A stretch of 64,000 nt of DNA from contig OZ022509.1 of the NCBI GenBank assembly GCA_963989385.1, positions 73,492,667 to 73,556,666 on the forward strand, read 5' to 3'. This stretch comes from Ctena decussata (Eukaryota; Mollusca; Bivalvia; Lucinida; Lucinidae). Below are positions 44,829 through 56,741 of this stretch, one piece after another. The notes beneath the pieces were generated by a model. The model did not search any database and was not told the origin of the DNA. It saw only the letters and a program-made list of their open reading frames with translations. Made by a program: the position numbers and the translations under genes. The first letter of the stretch is position 1; each line of letters begins with the position of its first letter.

Positions 44829-45370
44829 GCGCAGCTCCGGCACTTAGGTCGTAGCACGATCGCAAATGCATCGTAATAAGCGTAGCTCAAGCGTAGCTTG
44901 AAATCCTTTGCCGTAGTAGCAGCGTATTAGAAGCGCCCTCGAAATCCGTTGAGCGTGGCAGAAGCGCAGCTAAATTGCGGCAGCATCGTGACTAGCGTGG
45001 CGAGATCGTATTGGAAGCGTACTGGCAGCGTACTGGAAGCGCACAAGTTCCAAGTTTTGGCAAATGCCTACGCTTCTGCTGCGATTTCGAAAATTTTGGA
45101 GAAGCGCCATGATCGCCAAGAGCGCAGTCAAAGCGTCATCCAGTGGAATGGGGGTATTGACCCGAAGCAGAACCAAATGTTTTTTTTTCCTGACCACCAT
45201 TGTCACAAACGATCGGCAATTGTAATGAAGCGGATAAGACTCTGCAACTACCCTTCATTTCTATGTCTGGTGGCTTTACCTGAAAGTGAATAAGCCATTG
45301 TTCCACGTGCCAAAATGAGAGTTCATTCGAGGTATCTTTTGACTCATGTACGAATGGCGTTGTCCCATTT

Positions 45371-46010
45371 TTCCTTTTTATACCCCCGTGAGTGTATTCA
45401 ATGGCCTTAATGTTTGTTCCTATCCGTCCGTCTGTCTGTCAATTCGTCTATACGTCACACTTTAAGTTATAACGTTTCTATAAGCGGCTCTTCTCATTTT
45501 AGCTCGCCTGAACGAAAGTTCAGGAAGAGCTATTGTTGTCAACTTGGCGTCCGCGTCAGCGTCCGCGTCCGCGTCAGCGTCGGCGTCCGGATTGGATGTT
45601 TTGGTTAAAGTTTTTTAAAGACCTATTTCTCCTTAACCCATGAATGGATTCTTTTGATACTTGCACTGTAGTTAGATATTGGTCCTAAGTTTAACAGGTA
45701 CCACCCCCACCGCACAAGGTCATGGACATAGAAAATTGGGAGTTTTTTTGGACTGGATGTTTTGGTTAAAGTTTTTAAAGCCCAATATCTCCCTAACCCA
45801 TGGATGGATTCCTTTGATATTTGCACTGTAGTTAGATATTGGTCCAAAGTTTTCCAAGGTACAACCCACACTACCCTCAGTGACCTTGATGTCAAGGTCA
45901 TGGACTTAGAAAATTGTCTTTTTATTGATTGGATGTTTTGGTTAAAGTTTTTAAAGACCCACATCAGTTGTAATGAAATTCTTGTTGTGGTAAACCCCGA
46001 TCCTGCTTAA
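45371..46010. repeat. Array end module and three-unit tandem repeat
   Basis: TATACCCCCGTGAG and CCGTCCGTCTGTCTGTC (45379-45440) look like the inverted end module of the arrays at 22.7 and 38.9 kb. From 45499 AGCTCGCCTGAACG and a GCGTCCGCGTC run (45549-45592) begin three units starting GGATGTTTTGGTTAAAG at 45594, 45755 and 45931. Confidence 0.65.
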
Positions 46011-46014
46011 AGAT

Positions 46015-47490
46015 TCTGCAAAAGAATAGGAAATCCTTAGCCACTGGGAGTCAGATTTATGGGCCTTTGAATTGGGTATGTGTTACCGTAATGTCTTTGG
46101 GAAAATACCAGTTGCTCCGTTAAATATTTTGAGCAGTGTATATGTTTGAGCGTTTGCATAATCATAATGCAAATATCGTAACCGACGGATTACAAATGTA
46201 ATTACGACTGTTTGAGCGCATGTGCGCTAAACGTTTTTGAAACGGAGGCAAATACTTGTAGAAATCTTTCTGTCTTATAAGCGCACGTCGAATTAATATA
46301 TTTTTTAAGAAAGCAGATCTGAAGTTGAAACATAGGAGAAAAGCTAATTATATCATAGGATACAATATCTTAACGAATGAAAACTGAAAGAGTCAACAGC
46401 ATTTTCAGGTCTTGTAAACAAACAAACGAAATGGTAAACCAGTAAAATATGTAAGCTTATAGTCATATGCCTCAGAAATTATCATGATGTGCACTTGAAG
46501 AGGTAGTTGAATGGAATGAGGTATGTATGTGACGCGATAGTGTTTGCTGTTAATGGATATTTTAGTGATGTACACAGACCTGTGAAAGGCATCACACGGG
46601 AGCATCGTGCGTGTCTTACACACATTTTTTTTTGTTTTTGTTTTTCTTTTAAATGTCGGTACTGCCACTACCATTTTACATGCCCCATCCCACCAAATTA
46701 AGCCAAAATAAATACTTTGCGTCACAATAAAGTATAATGTAACTTGTATGATGTGCTTGCGGTCAACATTTCGAATACAGTGAAATGCAATTTTTTTAAT
46801 TTGCTGTATGGACAACTATAAAATTTAGAAGGGACCTGAGGTCATTTACGCTCCTCGATGAGCAAAGTCTTTCCCTTAATAGCTGATCTCATTGAAAGAG
46901 GATGCAGTTATTAAAAGCAGAGTTGCTTCCCTTGAAAGTGTAATCATCCACCTTTTAAAAAAATGATAAACTTTTCTTATAGCCTTCACTGCTAAGCTTA
47001 TTTTTATAAGGCAAGTGCTGCCGAGATGGTTTATGGTAAAGTGTATCAGTAAGCAGCCAGTTTTAGCAAAATAGGCCGTGTGGCTGCCGTAAAACGTCTC
47101 CCCGTACATCATCATAGTGCAGATTATATTTTCTGGTCCTTTGGGATCATTGGGTTCATTTGAGTTATCTTAAAAAATCAGTTCCGCTTAAACCTGTGCT
47201 AGGTGGCGTGGCTGGTGTCGCACAAGTCATTACTAGTCATGAACAGACTCAATTAAACCGAGTCTGCTATTATCTGTTCTTTGATGTATTCCTTGCTTCC
47301 AAAGGATCTTACTATTCAGAACTTATTTATACTGTGGTGACCGAATGGGCAATCAACCTTAGTGAAAAGTGGACTTGTCGGTTAGCATCGGAACTTTTTT
47401 TCTTTCAAATTCGTATACATGCAACACTATAGTATAGCCAAACCTGTCTTAAAGGGTCACCTAAGGGAAGGACAAATTGTGGCTGCTAGT
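46015..47490. other. About 1.5 kb with no recognised gene
   Basis: ORFs at 46405-46815 (minus) and 47160-47432 (plus) lack motifs. GTTGCTTCCCTTGAAAGTG at 46922 resembles fragments at 52633 and 53113. Confidence 0.45.
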
Positions 47491-47496
47491 AGTACT

Positions 47497-47576
47497 AGTA
47501 TTTCAATTCTTATATCGACGTTGCCCCCGCACCTCAGCGGAACGAATCCATAGCCGCAGTAACGGGGCGCGAGGCT
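47497..47576 (+). repeat. Short structured repeat, copy 1
   Basis: TATATCGACGTTGCCCCCGC, then CAGCGG...CCGCAGTAACGGGGCGC. It could fold as CCCCG...GCGG/CCGC...CGGGG. An almost identical copy in the same orientation lies at 60289-60362. Confidence 0.7.
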
Positions 47577-48150
47577 TGTGGCTGCTAAAGACACATAGCC
47601 CCTTTATACAGGTTCAGTTGCACTGTATTTTGGCTAATGGGACCCTGAAAATGTGTTTTCAGAAATCGGGTGATCCTTTAGTACAGATGGGTACATGAGC
47701 CGGTTTGACAGTGTAACGGCTCCTTGAGAGTTCTGGCGTTTTGAACAAACCATTCCCTTTAGTGGCGTGTCTTTTTAGGGCCAGACGCAAGGCTTGGGGC
47801 ACAGTGTTTTACAAACACATTTCTTGCCACTATTTTGTCACTAGTGATTTTTATGATACGCTCGTATGGTCTAATAACGCAGTACACATGCAGTACTTAT
47901 CTGCTTATTTATCCCTTATTAGGTTTTAGTTTGGTGAAATGTACATGTAAACTGGGAGAGAGAGAAACAAAATTATACCGATAAAAATTACTCTGATAAT
48001 ATAACACTTGTGATATTTTCGAGAAAAAAAATGGATATTGTGATTTTTGTAATGGATTATTCACGGAAACTGTGGTATTATCACGAAAGTTTTGGATTTT
48101 GAGAGTGGGGCTAATTATTGCACGTGCTGTAGAATCGAATACATAAGAAC

Positions 48151-48315
48151 TGTGTAAGTGAATTTGGGTTGAACGTCCCACCAACAACTAGGTCATACGG
48201 AGACGGGACATCGGTTTGAAGTCTCATCCGAAAGGACCGGAGAAGCGGGGAATCGATCTTACGACACTCCTGGATTGGTAGTCCAGCGCGTTATCCACTA
48301 CACTGCTGTCGCTCC
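48151..48315 (-). mobile_element. tRNA-derived SINE
   Basis: On the minus strand, 48315-48239 is tRNA-like: A box TAGTGGATAACGCGCTGG, anticodon stem CTGGA/TCCAG, B box AGATCGATTCCCC. The body ends GGGACGTTCAACCCAAATTC at 48156-48180, the ACGTT-type tail shared with the SINE at 8341. Confidence 0.75.
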
Positions 48316-48450
48316 TTACAGTTCATGCACAATCTGGTGCAGTTTCTTACGGTAAGCAAAACGTTTGTATGATATTAATTTTCCAAAGATTTAGTTTGTA
48401 CACAATACCGTTCCAACACAACAATTGTTCTCTCAGTGGACACCCTGGCT

Positions 48451-48602
48451 GGACTGGTCCGGGTCTACACCGTTTGACCAGCCATGTCGATGGTAGAGTT
48501 GTCCGAAAACTCCTGCCGGATGCCGTATAGACATGACGTGACCTACCACTTTGACAACAAATATTAGGACACTGTTATCTAAGCAAACGGTGTAGACCCA
48601 AG
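48451..48602. repeat. Hairpin element with GTGTAGACCC core
   Basis: GGGTCTACACCGTTTGACC and GCAAACGGTGTAGACCC are inverted about 120 bp apart; a member of the AAACRGTG core group. Confidence 0.6.
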
Positions 48603-48609
48603 ATAGACT

Positions 48610-49700
48610 TTTCTTCCGGAACAGTCTAATTGGGGTCCGCACTGCTGGCCACATTGCCAGAAATCTTGACAACATCGCCTTACAGCAAAAACAAAGACGT
48701 TGTAAAACTTTAGGACATCAATAGTCATTTGGCAAAGGCATACTTGATTCACCACAATTGAGACAGTGGAATTACGAAGTTGGTGGGAAGTCACCTCAGG
48801 TCCGAAAATATTAGTTGTTTTCTTTTCTGATTAGCTATTGTATCTTAGATACTTATTTTATGTGTTCTTCGTAGAATTAACAGTATTTTTACAAATGAAA
48901 TGCCAACGTGCAGCTACCATTTACTGGAAATAAGTGGGGTAGACCTACACCGTTATGTTTTGGCAATATAATGCAAGGCGCAACGCATTCTTACAGTACA
49001 TTATTTAATCATAACAAGAGCCTATAAGTCGGTCACATTGATTCAGAGGAAAGAAAATTCTAACCTTCAGACTGCCAGTTTCCAAAGTTTCGAGCAAGTA
49101 TATATTAAGTACTCATTTGTAATGAAAACTAATCATTGGAGCAATACTAGTATTTGCACTTATCAACAATGGACATATACAGGTCTATACTAGGAAATCA
49201 TGTGCGTACACCGTTGTTTTTATGCATGGAAACGCATCCTGCAACACGTTCTTAGAGTGTATCATATAAACAATCACAGAGGAAGCTAATTTTGTCAGAA
49301 AAAGAGACGAAAAAGTTCAGATTGATTCAAAAGAAAGAAAATTCCTACCTTCAACCAGCCAGCCTCAAAAAATGTACATTACCTTGACAAACTAGAACCG
49401 AATTGGCACGTTAACTACTGCATCTCACGTGAAACATTTTTAACGAATATTGACTTTAAAGAATCCTCCAAAGCGTGACCAGTTCACTTTTTCTATAAAT
49501 GTCCCGTCATGCTTATAATTGGTACTTATTTCACCAAAACACTCGTGTTGACATAATGTTTCATCAAAAACGAAAGTACACCGTGGCAAGACTTTGACCA
49601 AATACGCCCGGAAACGCAAGACTAGGTTGTCTCTTCACGTATTGATTTACCCCCTTGATCTTTGGATGGGTAATAAGATAAACCGTTAAGTTAGAGGTTC
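48610..49700. other. About 1.1 kb with no recognised gene
   Basis: The minus ORF at 48579-48794 has a Cys cluster (RRCCQDFWQCGQQCG) but overlaps another frame and the hairpin repeat; not supported. Confidence 0.4.
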
Positions 49701-49902
49701 TCCGTATTCAGTGCATTTGCACTTTGATTGTTTAACTCACGTGTCTATTTTTATTATGATCATCTCTTTTGTTGGCGGACTTGATTTCTCCCTTTTTTTC
49801 GAGCGGAAGGGTGCGCCGGATGATCTCAGTGGTATCCCGTCTCATAGAGACGGTACCAGTGCGATCACGAGGCGTACGCCCGATGCTGGAACAGTGGAGT
49901 GA

Positions 49903-50340
49903 TCAAGTGCTCCACCTTGTAATGATTACAGTATTATTTACCACCACCAACCTGTTTGAAAATTTTTCATTTACCAATTTAGAGGAGCTTGTGTCATACT
50001 CTTTTTCAGGCTGGAGGCTCAGTTTGGTGTATATAATAATATACCCCAAGCTGTGACTTAGGCCTGGAAGCGAGATGTACCAATTCTTTCTTTTGTATAG
50101 AAAAAGCTTTAGAAGCTTACGGGAAAAAACTCTTGTATAATAACTAAAACAGTAATGAAGAATTCTCTCCCTTGATGTGCCGTAAGAGATCCATGCAGCT
50201 GGGTATTGATGTCTCATTGGGCGGAGCCGGCCCGGGACAGACTGGTCATCTAGGCTGTCTGCCCGTGGCATGTTCTGTTTATTCATGTTGGACTTGAGAA
50301 AAAGGCCCACTGTATGGCTTGATAGGACAAGGCGTCCCAA
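49903..50340 (-). other. Unassigned 145-codon ORF
   Basis: One of the longest non-repeat ORFs in the window. Starts MGRLVLSSHTVGLFL and contains SLDDQSVPGRLRPMRHQYP and a basic FSRKLLKLFLYKRK stretch. No domain recognised, no splice sites assigned, and the neighbouring plus-strand ORFs overlap it. Could be chance or a decayed element. Confidence 0.15.
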
Positions 50341-50465
50341 GGCATGGATCTGCTACGGCACTGCCACTCTAATATAAATTATCTATTGAAATGTTAAGTG
50401 AAATATTGCTTTCTCCATCTAACATACCATTTTAGATGTTAGGGTTTCAGCCATTGAATCCACTT

Positions 50466-50850
50466 AATAATAATAATAACCTTTATTTCTCTCAATTCAT
50501 ACAAAGTATGACATAAGAGGAGCTTTCAATACAAACACATTTGTTGCATGCATGGAGAAAAAGACTATAACTTATATTACAAACAAAACTTGACACAAAG
50601 TAGCAGGAGGGTAATCCCCGCAAGAGAATGCAGATTTAAATTCATTAAAAATGGCATTTGAGATATTTAACCAGTGATCAAGCCGGCTAGAAAACGCTGA
50701 AACATGGTATGTCAACGCTGATTCAACGTCACTCATATGTTATACTGTATCTCTACGCCATTGCCTTTTATTATTTTGTTCTACATGTTATACTCATATG
50801 TCACTTTGTGACCTGAGATTAATAAAGTTGATTTGATTTGATTGATTGAT
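50466..50850. mobile_element. Two convergent LINE 3'-tail fragments
   Basis: AATAATAATAATAACCTTTA at 50466 reads on the minus strand as an A/T-rich 3' tail. On the plus strand GAGATTAATAAAGTTGATTT at 50816 followed by (GATT)n is a second tail, preceded by UTR-like DNA containing a GATTCAACGTCA word. Confidence 0.4.
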
Positions 50851-50914
50851 ATTTCAAACTTAGGATTCCGACACCTTGATTGATATTTCAAACTTAGGAT
50901 TCCGACACCTCTTT
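50848..50914 (+). repeat. Direct duplication, 2 x about 34 bp
   Basis: TTGATATTTCAAACTTAGGA and the following TTCCGACACC occur twice in tandem directly after a LINE-like (GATT)n tail. Confidence 0.8.
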
Positions 50915-50929
50915 TCAACAACAAATATA

Positions 50930-51770
50930 CATTCAAAGGTTACCTAATTAATTCCTTCCATGACATCAAACTATATGTAGCACATCGCCATTACAAAATA
51001 TAGATAAACGAAAAGTTTGTGTACATTCTAAAGATATAAAGTTTCAATAAAAGTGATGCGTTATTTCTGAGGTTCAGTATATTAGAAAATCAAGACCATT
51101 TTGTTCATTTAATGCTGGACACTCATGGTCATTTGCAGTGAAAAATGTATAGTGACAAGCTTTTACACATGTTCTTTTCGGACGCCCAACACTGCGATAA
51201 CGCCAATAATGTGAAGATATAACAGTAGTTGATTTCTTTTACTGATGCAGACAGCTGATATAAACATGCCCCTTGTGAGGAAAGGTTGGTCACAATTGTA
51301 AACATATTACCGTTTGCACCTGTACATATTACCGTTTGCACCTGTAATGCCGCATATATGCAGACATGTGTTTTAAAAACTTCAAATCTCAGGTTTAGAC
51401 TCAAACCTAGGTTTCACATCTCCTTTCCAAGGTTTTATTCGGTCATTTTTCCCAGCCTCTGTGGTTTACAACCTAAGATCAAAGATCAAAAGGTTTGGAG
51501 AATAATTGTGGATTTGGCTTGCCATACAAGATTCTCTGAAGTTGGACAGGTTTTTTTAATTAGGATATTTTTAACACTATAAGTAATGGTATAGACCTTA
51601 ATTGGCTGTTCTTTGGCATTTAGGAAAATACTAGGGATCGAATCTCATGAAAAATATACAACCCATTCTTACCAATCTCACCCAACAAAATAATCAACTG
51701 CTGAAAGTAGAATCAATACTCCGAAATAATCCGTTGTTTCTAACAAATACAGATGACATATTTGGCGAAC
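50930..51770. other. About 0.8 kb with no recognised gene
   Basis: Contains a 2 x 27-bp direct duplication with CATATTACCGTTTGCACCTG at 51302-51347. ORFs lack motifs. Confidence 0.45.
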
Positions 51771-51772
51771 TT

Positions 51773-52021
51773 GAGCCGCGACACGACAAATCAGAAAAGT
51801 GGCACATGCGCCCAGAAAAGACTCAGACCAGCCTTGGCATCCACCCAGCTTGATCAGAGTCTTCGCGGTCCGCAAGGAACTAGCTTAGCGCTAGCTTAGA
51901 CCCTTACCTACCCTTAAAGCGCACAGCAAAGACTCTGCTAAGATCTGGGCGGATGCTCAGGCTGATCTGATTCTTTACTGAGCGCACATGCCACTTTGTT
52001 GGCTTTGTCGTGTCGTGGCTC
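51773..52021. repeat. MITE-1, copy 15
   Basis: Slightly long, with GCTTAGCGCTAGCTTAG duplication at the centre. Confidence 0.85.
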
Positions 52022-52319
52022 AAATACAGATGCCATATTTTGGCAAACATAGCTGGTGAAATCTACTGTCAAATTATTACGATCATCAAAACATTAAGTG
52101 GTTGTGGGCGGATGTAGGATTAACAAAATGATTCATTCCCATGTTTACCAAAACAGAAGAAACTGTACATATTACTTCTGAGAAATGGTAAAGTTTATCA
52201 GAAATAACTTTTACAGCAAGGTTTTAGGTCATCTCTTCAAAGGAAAACAACTTGTGTCACCCCTTTTTTCCAAGGATAACAAATCCTTTCCCAAATAGGG
52301 TCTTCTCTTGTAGGTAATT

Positions 52320-52556
52320 GAGCCACGACACGAGAAAAAACAACAAAGTGGTTGTGCGCCCAGCGCAGACTCAGATCAGCCTGGGCATCCGCCCAGTCTG
52401 ATCAGAATCTTCGCTGTCCGCATGGAGGTAGCTTGGGCCCTTAGCTACCCTTTAAGCGCTGAGTTAAGAGCTTGACCAGACTGGGCGGATGCCCAGGCTG
52501 ATCTGAGTCTGCGCAGGGCGCACAACCACATTGTTGGTTTTTTCGTGTCGCGGCTC
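52320..52556. repeat. MITE-1, copy 16
   Basis: AATT flanks on both sides; left TIR GAGCCACGACACGAG. Confidence 0.9.
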
Positions 52557-52853
52557 AATTATTTTCTTCTTGGAGAGTGGATTCTTGCCTTTAAGAGTTT
52601 ACCTCCACGAAGAAGGTAGGCTAAAAGGAAAATGCAAGAATTGCTTCCCCTGAATGTGTAGCTATTCATCTTTACCCACAAGTCATTTTAATATATTTTA
52701 AAGAATGGATAACCGCAGTCATGGACTAAAGTCCCTTGATCTTGAGACACAAATCAAGTTTAACTCTAACTTCTAAAAGTGCGAAATGCGACTCATGTCG
52801 TATGACGGATATTCGCACATCGCTGTTAGGGACAAGCCTTGAATATGTGTATA

Positions 52854-52856
<3 letters not shown>

Positions 52857-52946
<90 letters not shown>
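52857..52946. repeat. (AT)45 microsatellite
   Basis: Uninterrupted 90-bp AT dinucleotide run. The YIYI ORFs across it are artefacts. Confidence 0.95.
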
Positions 52947-52948
<2 letters not shown>

Positions 52949-53390
52949 CTGGACTTAAAATGCATGGATATATTCCCATGTTTTGCCGCATTTTTATAAA
53001 AGATAACAACGATTTAGGTTTTTCAAGATGGTGTCTACAGAAAAAGGAAAGAGTTTGCTCCTTGATTAGCAAACTAGTTTCTTAAAGGGATTCATTACAA
53101 ACATTACACAGATGCTTCCCCCGAAAGTGTGCCAGTTCACCTGAATGATAGAGAAACCTTTTTACAGCGGCTCCTGTACTATTTATTACAAGTATATTCT
53201 GGTCATGCAAAGTGAGATCAAGAAATTCAAAGTGCTATAGCCAGTAGACTCCCATGAGACTGGTGTGAGAGAAATTAAAGCTACTCTTGTTAGAAGATAT
53301 GTGAATACGCTAAAACATCCAACCTTTGAAGAAAGCACTTATCTGTCACATCGGCGCCCAACTTCAAACCGGTGACTGGTATACAGTCTC

Positions 53391-53595
53391 TCGCGATATC
53401 TCAATGTCGAAGTTCACCTCAAACTACTGATATCTCAAAGTAAATTTTCTGGTCCCAGATTTATACTTTGAGATATCGTAAATTTGAGATTAAAGGATTT
53501 AAAATGAACATGAAAATAGATATTGTGTCCACTTTTTATTTCTTGATTTAAAAGGAAACTTCAGATATCAGTGTTCGAGATATCGAGAGTTAACT
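53391..53595. repeat. MITE-6, copy (CTCGATATCTCGA ends)
   Basis: TCGCGATATCTCAATGTCGA at left; GTTCGAGATATCGAGAGTT at right; inner ATATCTCAAAGTA...TACTTTGAGATAT hairpin. Confidence 0.65.
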
Positions 53596-53884
53596 ATAGT
53601 TTCTGCAGATGTAATATTAGAGAAAAACGCTATGGTGTGTTCATATCTCCGGTTGGGCTTCTGTAAAACTGGGCTTAAGTTCTGATAGTGCGGTGGTTTT
53701 TTTAGTTGAAACCTTTTAAGCTGACACTTTTACGTGTTGAATTGTACAAAATCTTGCAAAGGTTAGTAGAATGTGTCAGGGGTTCGTCATGAAATAATCC
53801 TCGACCTCTTTTCCTTCCGCTATTCTATGAAGGGCTTATTTTTATAGCTGTGTGAAAATGCAGTTTGATGTCGCAGACATTAAT

Positions 53885-54120
53885 GAGCCGCGACGCGAGA
53901 AAACCAACAAAGTGGTACTGCGCCTAGCGCAGACTCAGATCAGACTGGCCATCCACCAAATATGATCAGATTCTTCACTAGGCGCTTAAAGGGTAGCCCA
54001 GGGTCTAAGCTACCCCCATGCGGACAGCGAAGACTCTGATCAGACTGGGCGGATGCCCAGGATGATCTGAGTCCGCGCTGGGCGCACAACCACATTGTTG
54101 GTTTTCTCGTGTCGCGGCTC
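53885..54120. repeat. MITE-1, copy 17
   Basis: Left arm diverged (CCATCCACCAAATATGATC); right arm near consensus. Confidence 0.9.
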
Positions 54121-54327
54121 TAATTATCTTTTATTCGAAACATTTATTTAGGTATTATTGGATCAGACATGCTTGTCACGAAATAAGTTTCCGTTTTCAT
54201 ACAGACATCAACTGGTATAAAAAAAAATAGGAACAAGGTAATTGCCGCCGTATGCAAGGTCGTATGTGTTCCGTAAATGTACTGTTATTGGGACCGTAGG
54301 TAAAATAAGATAGGTATTATATTAGAT

Positions 54328-54452
54328 CTTCGCTTCTAAGCTATCTCCATCCGCACAGCGACGTCTCTGATCAGACTGGGCGGGTGCATAGGCTGATCTA
54401 AATCTTCGCCGGGTGCATATACCTTTTTGTCGGTTTTGTCGTGTCGCTGCTC
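54328..54452. repeat. MITE-1 right-half fragment
   Basis: From TCTTCGCTTCTAAGCTATC to GTCGTGTCGCTGCTC; left half missing. Confidence 0.75.
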
Positions 54453-54568
54453 ATTTTTATACTGGCGTCATAATGGATAAATACAATCTATCATTGGTCT
54501 CCAATGAGGAGCATGTGCTCGGAAGCAGCCGATCAGTGTGCTTTATTTTGAGTTTGAGAATGTACTCA

Positions 54569-54588
54569 AGTTTTATAACCTCGGGGCC
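54569..54588. repeat. MITE-3 terminal fragment
   Basis: AGTTTTATAACCTCGGGGCC only; joined directly to a MITE-1 fragment. Confidence 0.7.
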
Positions 54589-54676
54589 TGATTAGACTGG
54601 GCAGATGCTCAGGCTGATATGAGTTTTTGCGTGGCGCACAAATCGCTTTGTTGGTTTTGAGGTATTGTGGCTTACA
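54589..54676. repeat. MITE-1 right-end fragment
   Basis: GATTAGACTGGGCAGATGC through TTGTTGGTTTTGAGG and a decayed TIR. Confidence 0.7.
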
Positions 54677-55063
54677 CTGTTATGTGTTTCAGGGTGTTGG
54701 GTACACCATATTTTCCCGCCATATTTGCTAAGAGAGACTACCTTCATGACTTTCCTAGACAATGAAATCCTTGGAAAAACGAGTCAGTTCCTAAAGAAAT
54801 GAATTTGCTCCTCTTCTGTTGGAGCCGATCCCCATTAGGAGCAAATTGGTTCCTTTCGGAGTTGACCTTTCTCACTGAGATGGTTGGCAAAGCATAAACT
54901 TGCAGAGTTGACTTACTGAACATGTGTATCCATTCATCTTAATTCTAATAAATCGTGTCTTGAAGAAAGAAGTGAAAAATTGATCGTGTCTTAAGAAATA
55001 GGCACGAAATAGCCTTTTTGTCTTGATGTGCCATAAAACCCATATATCACTTGAGGAAAAAAT

Positions 55064-55283
55064 GCTTATTAACCCTTAAAGCGCCAAAAATTAAAATTGT
55101 TGAACTAGCAAACAGTGTTGATCCAGATGAGGTGGCTCATAATGAGCCACCTCATCAGAATCTACACTGTTTGCCTTCTAGTGTTCGACTTCTGAATACG
55201 ATATCGCTTGGACAAGACATTTTTGCAATTCTGCAGACGTAAATTTTGTCGTCTGATTTTTTGGCGCATTAAGGGTTAATAAT
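55064..55283. repeat. MITE with TTATTAACCCTTAA ends and AAACAGTG core
   Basis: TTAACCCTTAAAGCGCCAAAAA and TTTTTGGCGCATTAAGGGTT are inverted. The core GCAAACAGTGTTGATCCAGA with GGCTCATAATGAGCC matches the MITE-7 core although the ends differ. Confidence 0.78.
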
Positions 55284-55692
55284 GCACATATCAGATCTTT
55301 TTCGTAGTTTTACTAGCTGCCTTTTGTGTCAATATACAACGCTTCTATTCTCAGAAGCACTTTGATAGATATCATTAGCTTCAGTTTTCTTGCCACGTAA
55401 CAGATGTTCTTGTATCGAAGATAACATATATAACATGATCTTGTAACGAAGATAACATATACAAAATACACTAGAGAATGACAGTTGCCCGTCAGCTGGT
55501 ACAAGATATGTTTTAAATAAATCACTCATATCGATGCAAAAGAACTGTGAATAGTAGATAACAGCTCATCTTAATTTAAGGACCCAATTACTGTCCCAGT
55601 GGCGACACAAGTCGTCCATGCCTTTTTGACCTACATGTATCAGGGAGATGAATGTCTAAATGTAACATGTCAGTGTCGAAGAGGAACCAGTA

Positions 55693-55931
55693 GAGCCGCG
55701 ACACGACCAAACCAACAAAGTGGCATGTGCGCTCCGCGAAGACTCAGATCGGTCTGGGCATCTACCCAGTCTGATCAGAGTCTTCGCTGTCCGAACGGAG
55801 CTAGTTTAGACCCCTTGGCTACCCTTTAAGCGCACAGCGAAGACTCTGATAAGACTGGGCAGATGCCCAGGCTGATCTGGGTCTTCGCAGGGCGCTGATG
55901 CCGCTTTGTTGGTTTTGTCGTGTCGCGGCTC
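55693..55931. repeat. MITE-1, copy 18
   Basis: CACGACC left TIR; CATGTGCGCTCCGCGAAG arm. Confidence 0.9.
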
Positions 55932-56205
55932 AAATACTTTAGTACTTTCGAATGAGTATCTAAAGCGTGTCATATTTATTGTAGCAATTCTAAAACATTG
56001 GACACCTAAAAAATTTACCATTTTGTAAGACAATGGAACACATGGCTGAGCAAGGCAATTATGTATCCAAAAGACTTAGGCTACATACTAGGGCCAAGCA
56101 GTGTAGGCCCTGACACGACTGTTTCTTTAGAAGAAGTATGATCATCTGGGTCTGCACTGATTGCTCAGACCAGTCTGTCTCAGTGATTAGAATTTTACAG
56201 TATTT

Positions 56206-56440
56206 GAGCCGCAACACGACAAAACCAACAAAGTGGTTGTGCGCCCAGCGCAGACTCAGATCAGCCTGGGCATCCGCCCTGTCTGATCAGAGGCTTCGCT
56301 GTCTGCATGCAGGCAGTTAGACCCTTAGCTACCCTTTAAGCGATTAGCGTAGAGTCTGATCAGACTGGGCGGATGCCCAGGCTGATCTGAGTCTGCGCTG
56401 GGTGCACAACCACTTTGTTGGTTTTCTCGTGTCGCGGCTC
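56206..56440. repeat. MITE-1, copy 19
   Basis: CCGCCCTGTCTGATC change in the left inner hairpin. Confidence 0.9.
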
Positions 56441-56741
56441 ATATTTGCTTTACATGGGAAGAAAACGAGCAAAAATAAGAGTGTAGCATATGCGAACATT
56501 GAACACTCACGCCACTTTTATGGCTATCATGGATTTATTGGCTGCTTTTCGCTTCCACAGACAAAATATTTTGATTATTAGGAAATATTGTGCTGGTATC
56601 ATTCGTTTACGAATTCTTGTCACGCAACATATTTCCGTTTAATGAAGACACAAGGCTTACAAGATATGCAGGCAGCAAGGATTCCGATGAGCCTGCTCTT
56701 CTACTATCCTGATAAGCGATTTGCAGTTCGAACACAATGTG

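Larger units (their letters stand above)
43909..45158. mobile_element. Large TIR element with AGCGCAGC-type low-complexity arms
   Basis: Ends ACCCCCATTCCACTGGA (43912-43928) and its exact complement near 45138-45156. Within, a left block rich in AGCGCAGC/AGAAGCG (43930-44215) flips at about 44225 to CGCTTCTGC/GCGCTC-rich DNA (to 44400). About 400 bp of non-repetitive sequence follows, then AGCGCAGC-rich DNA to the right end. No transposase seen. Confidence 0.78.

Noticed and set aside
43857..45293. Ala/Arg/Ser-rich ORFs in the 44-45 kb region
   Set aside because: Translations of AGCGCAGC-type low-complexity arms of the TIR element.
48433..48794. Cys-containing minus ORFs (RRCCQDFWQCGQQCG)
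   Set aside because: Overlapping frames across a hairpin repeat whose translation gives the common SNGVDPDQ motif; no splice or start support.
52726..53072. Tyr-Ile repeat ORFs on both strands
   Set aside because: Translations of the (AT)45 microsatellite.
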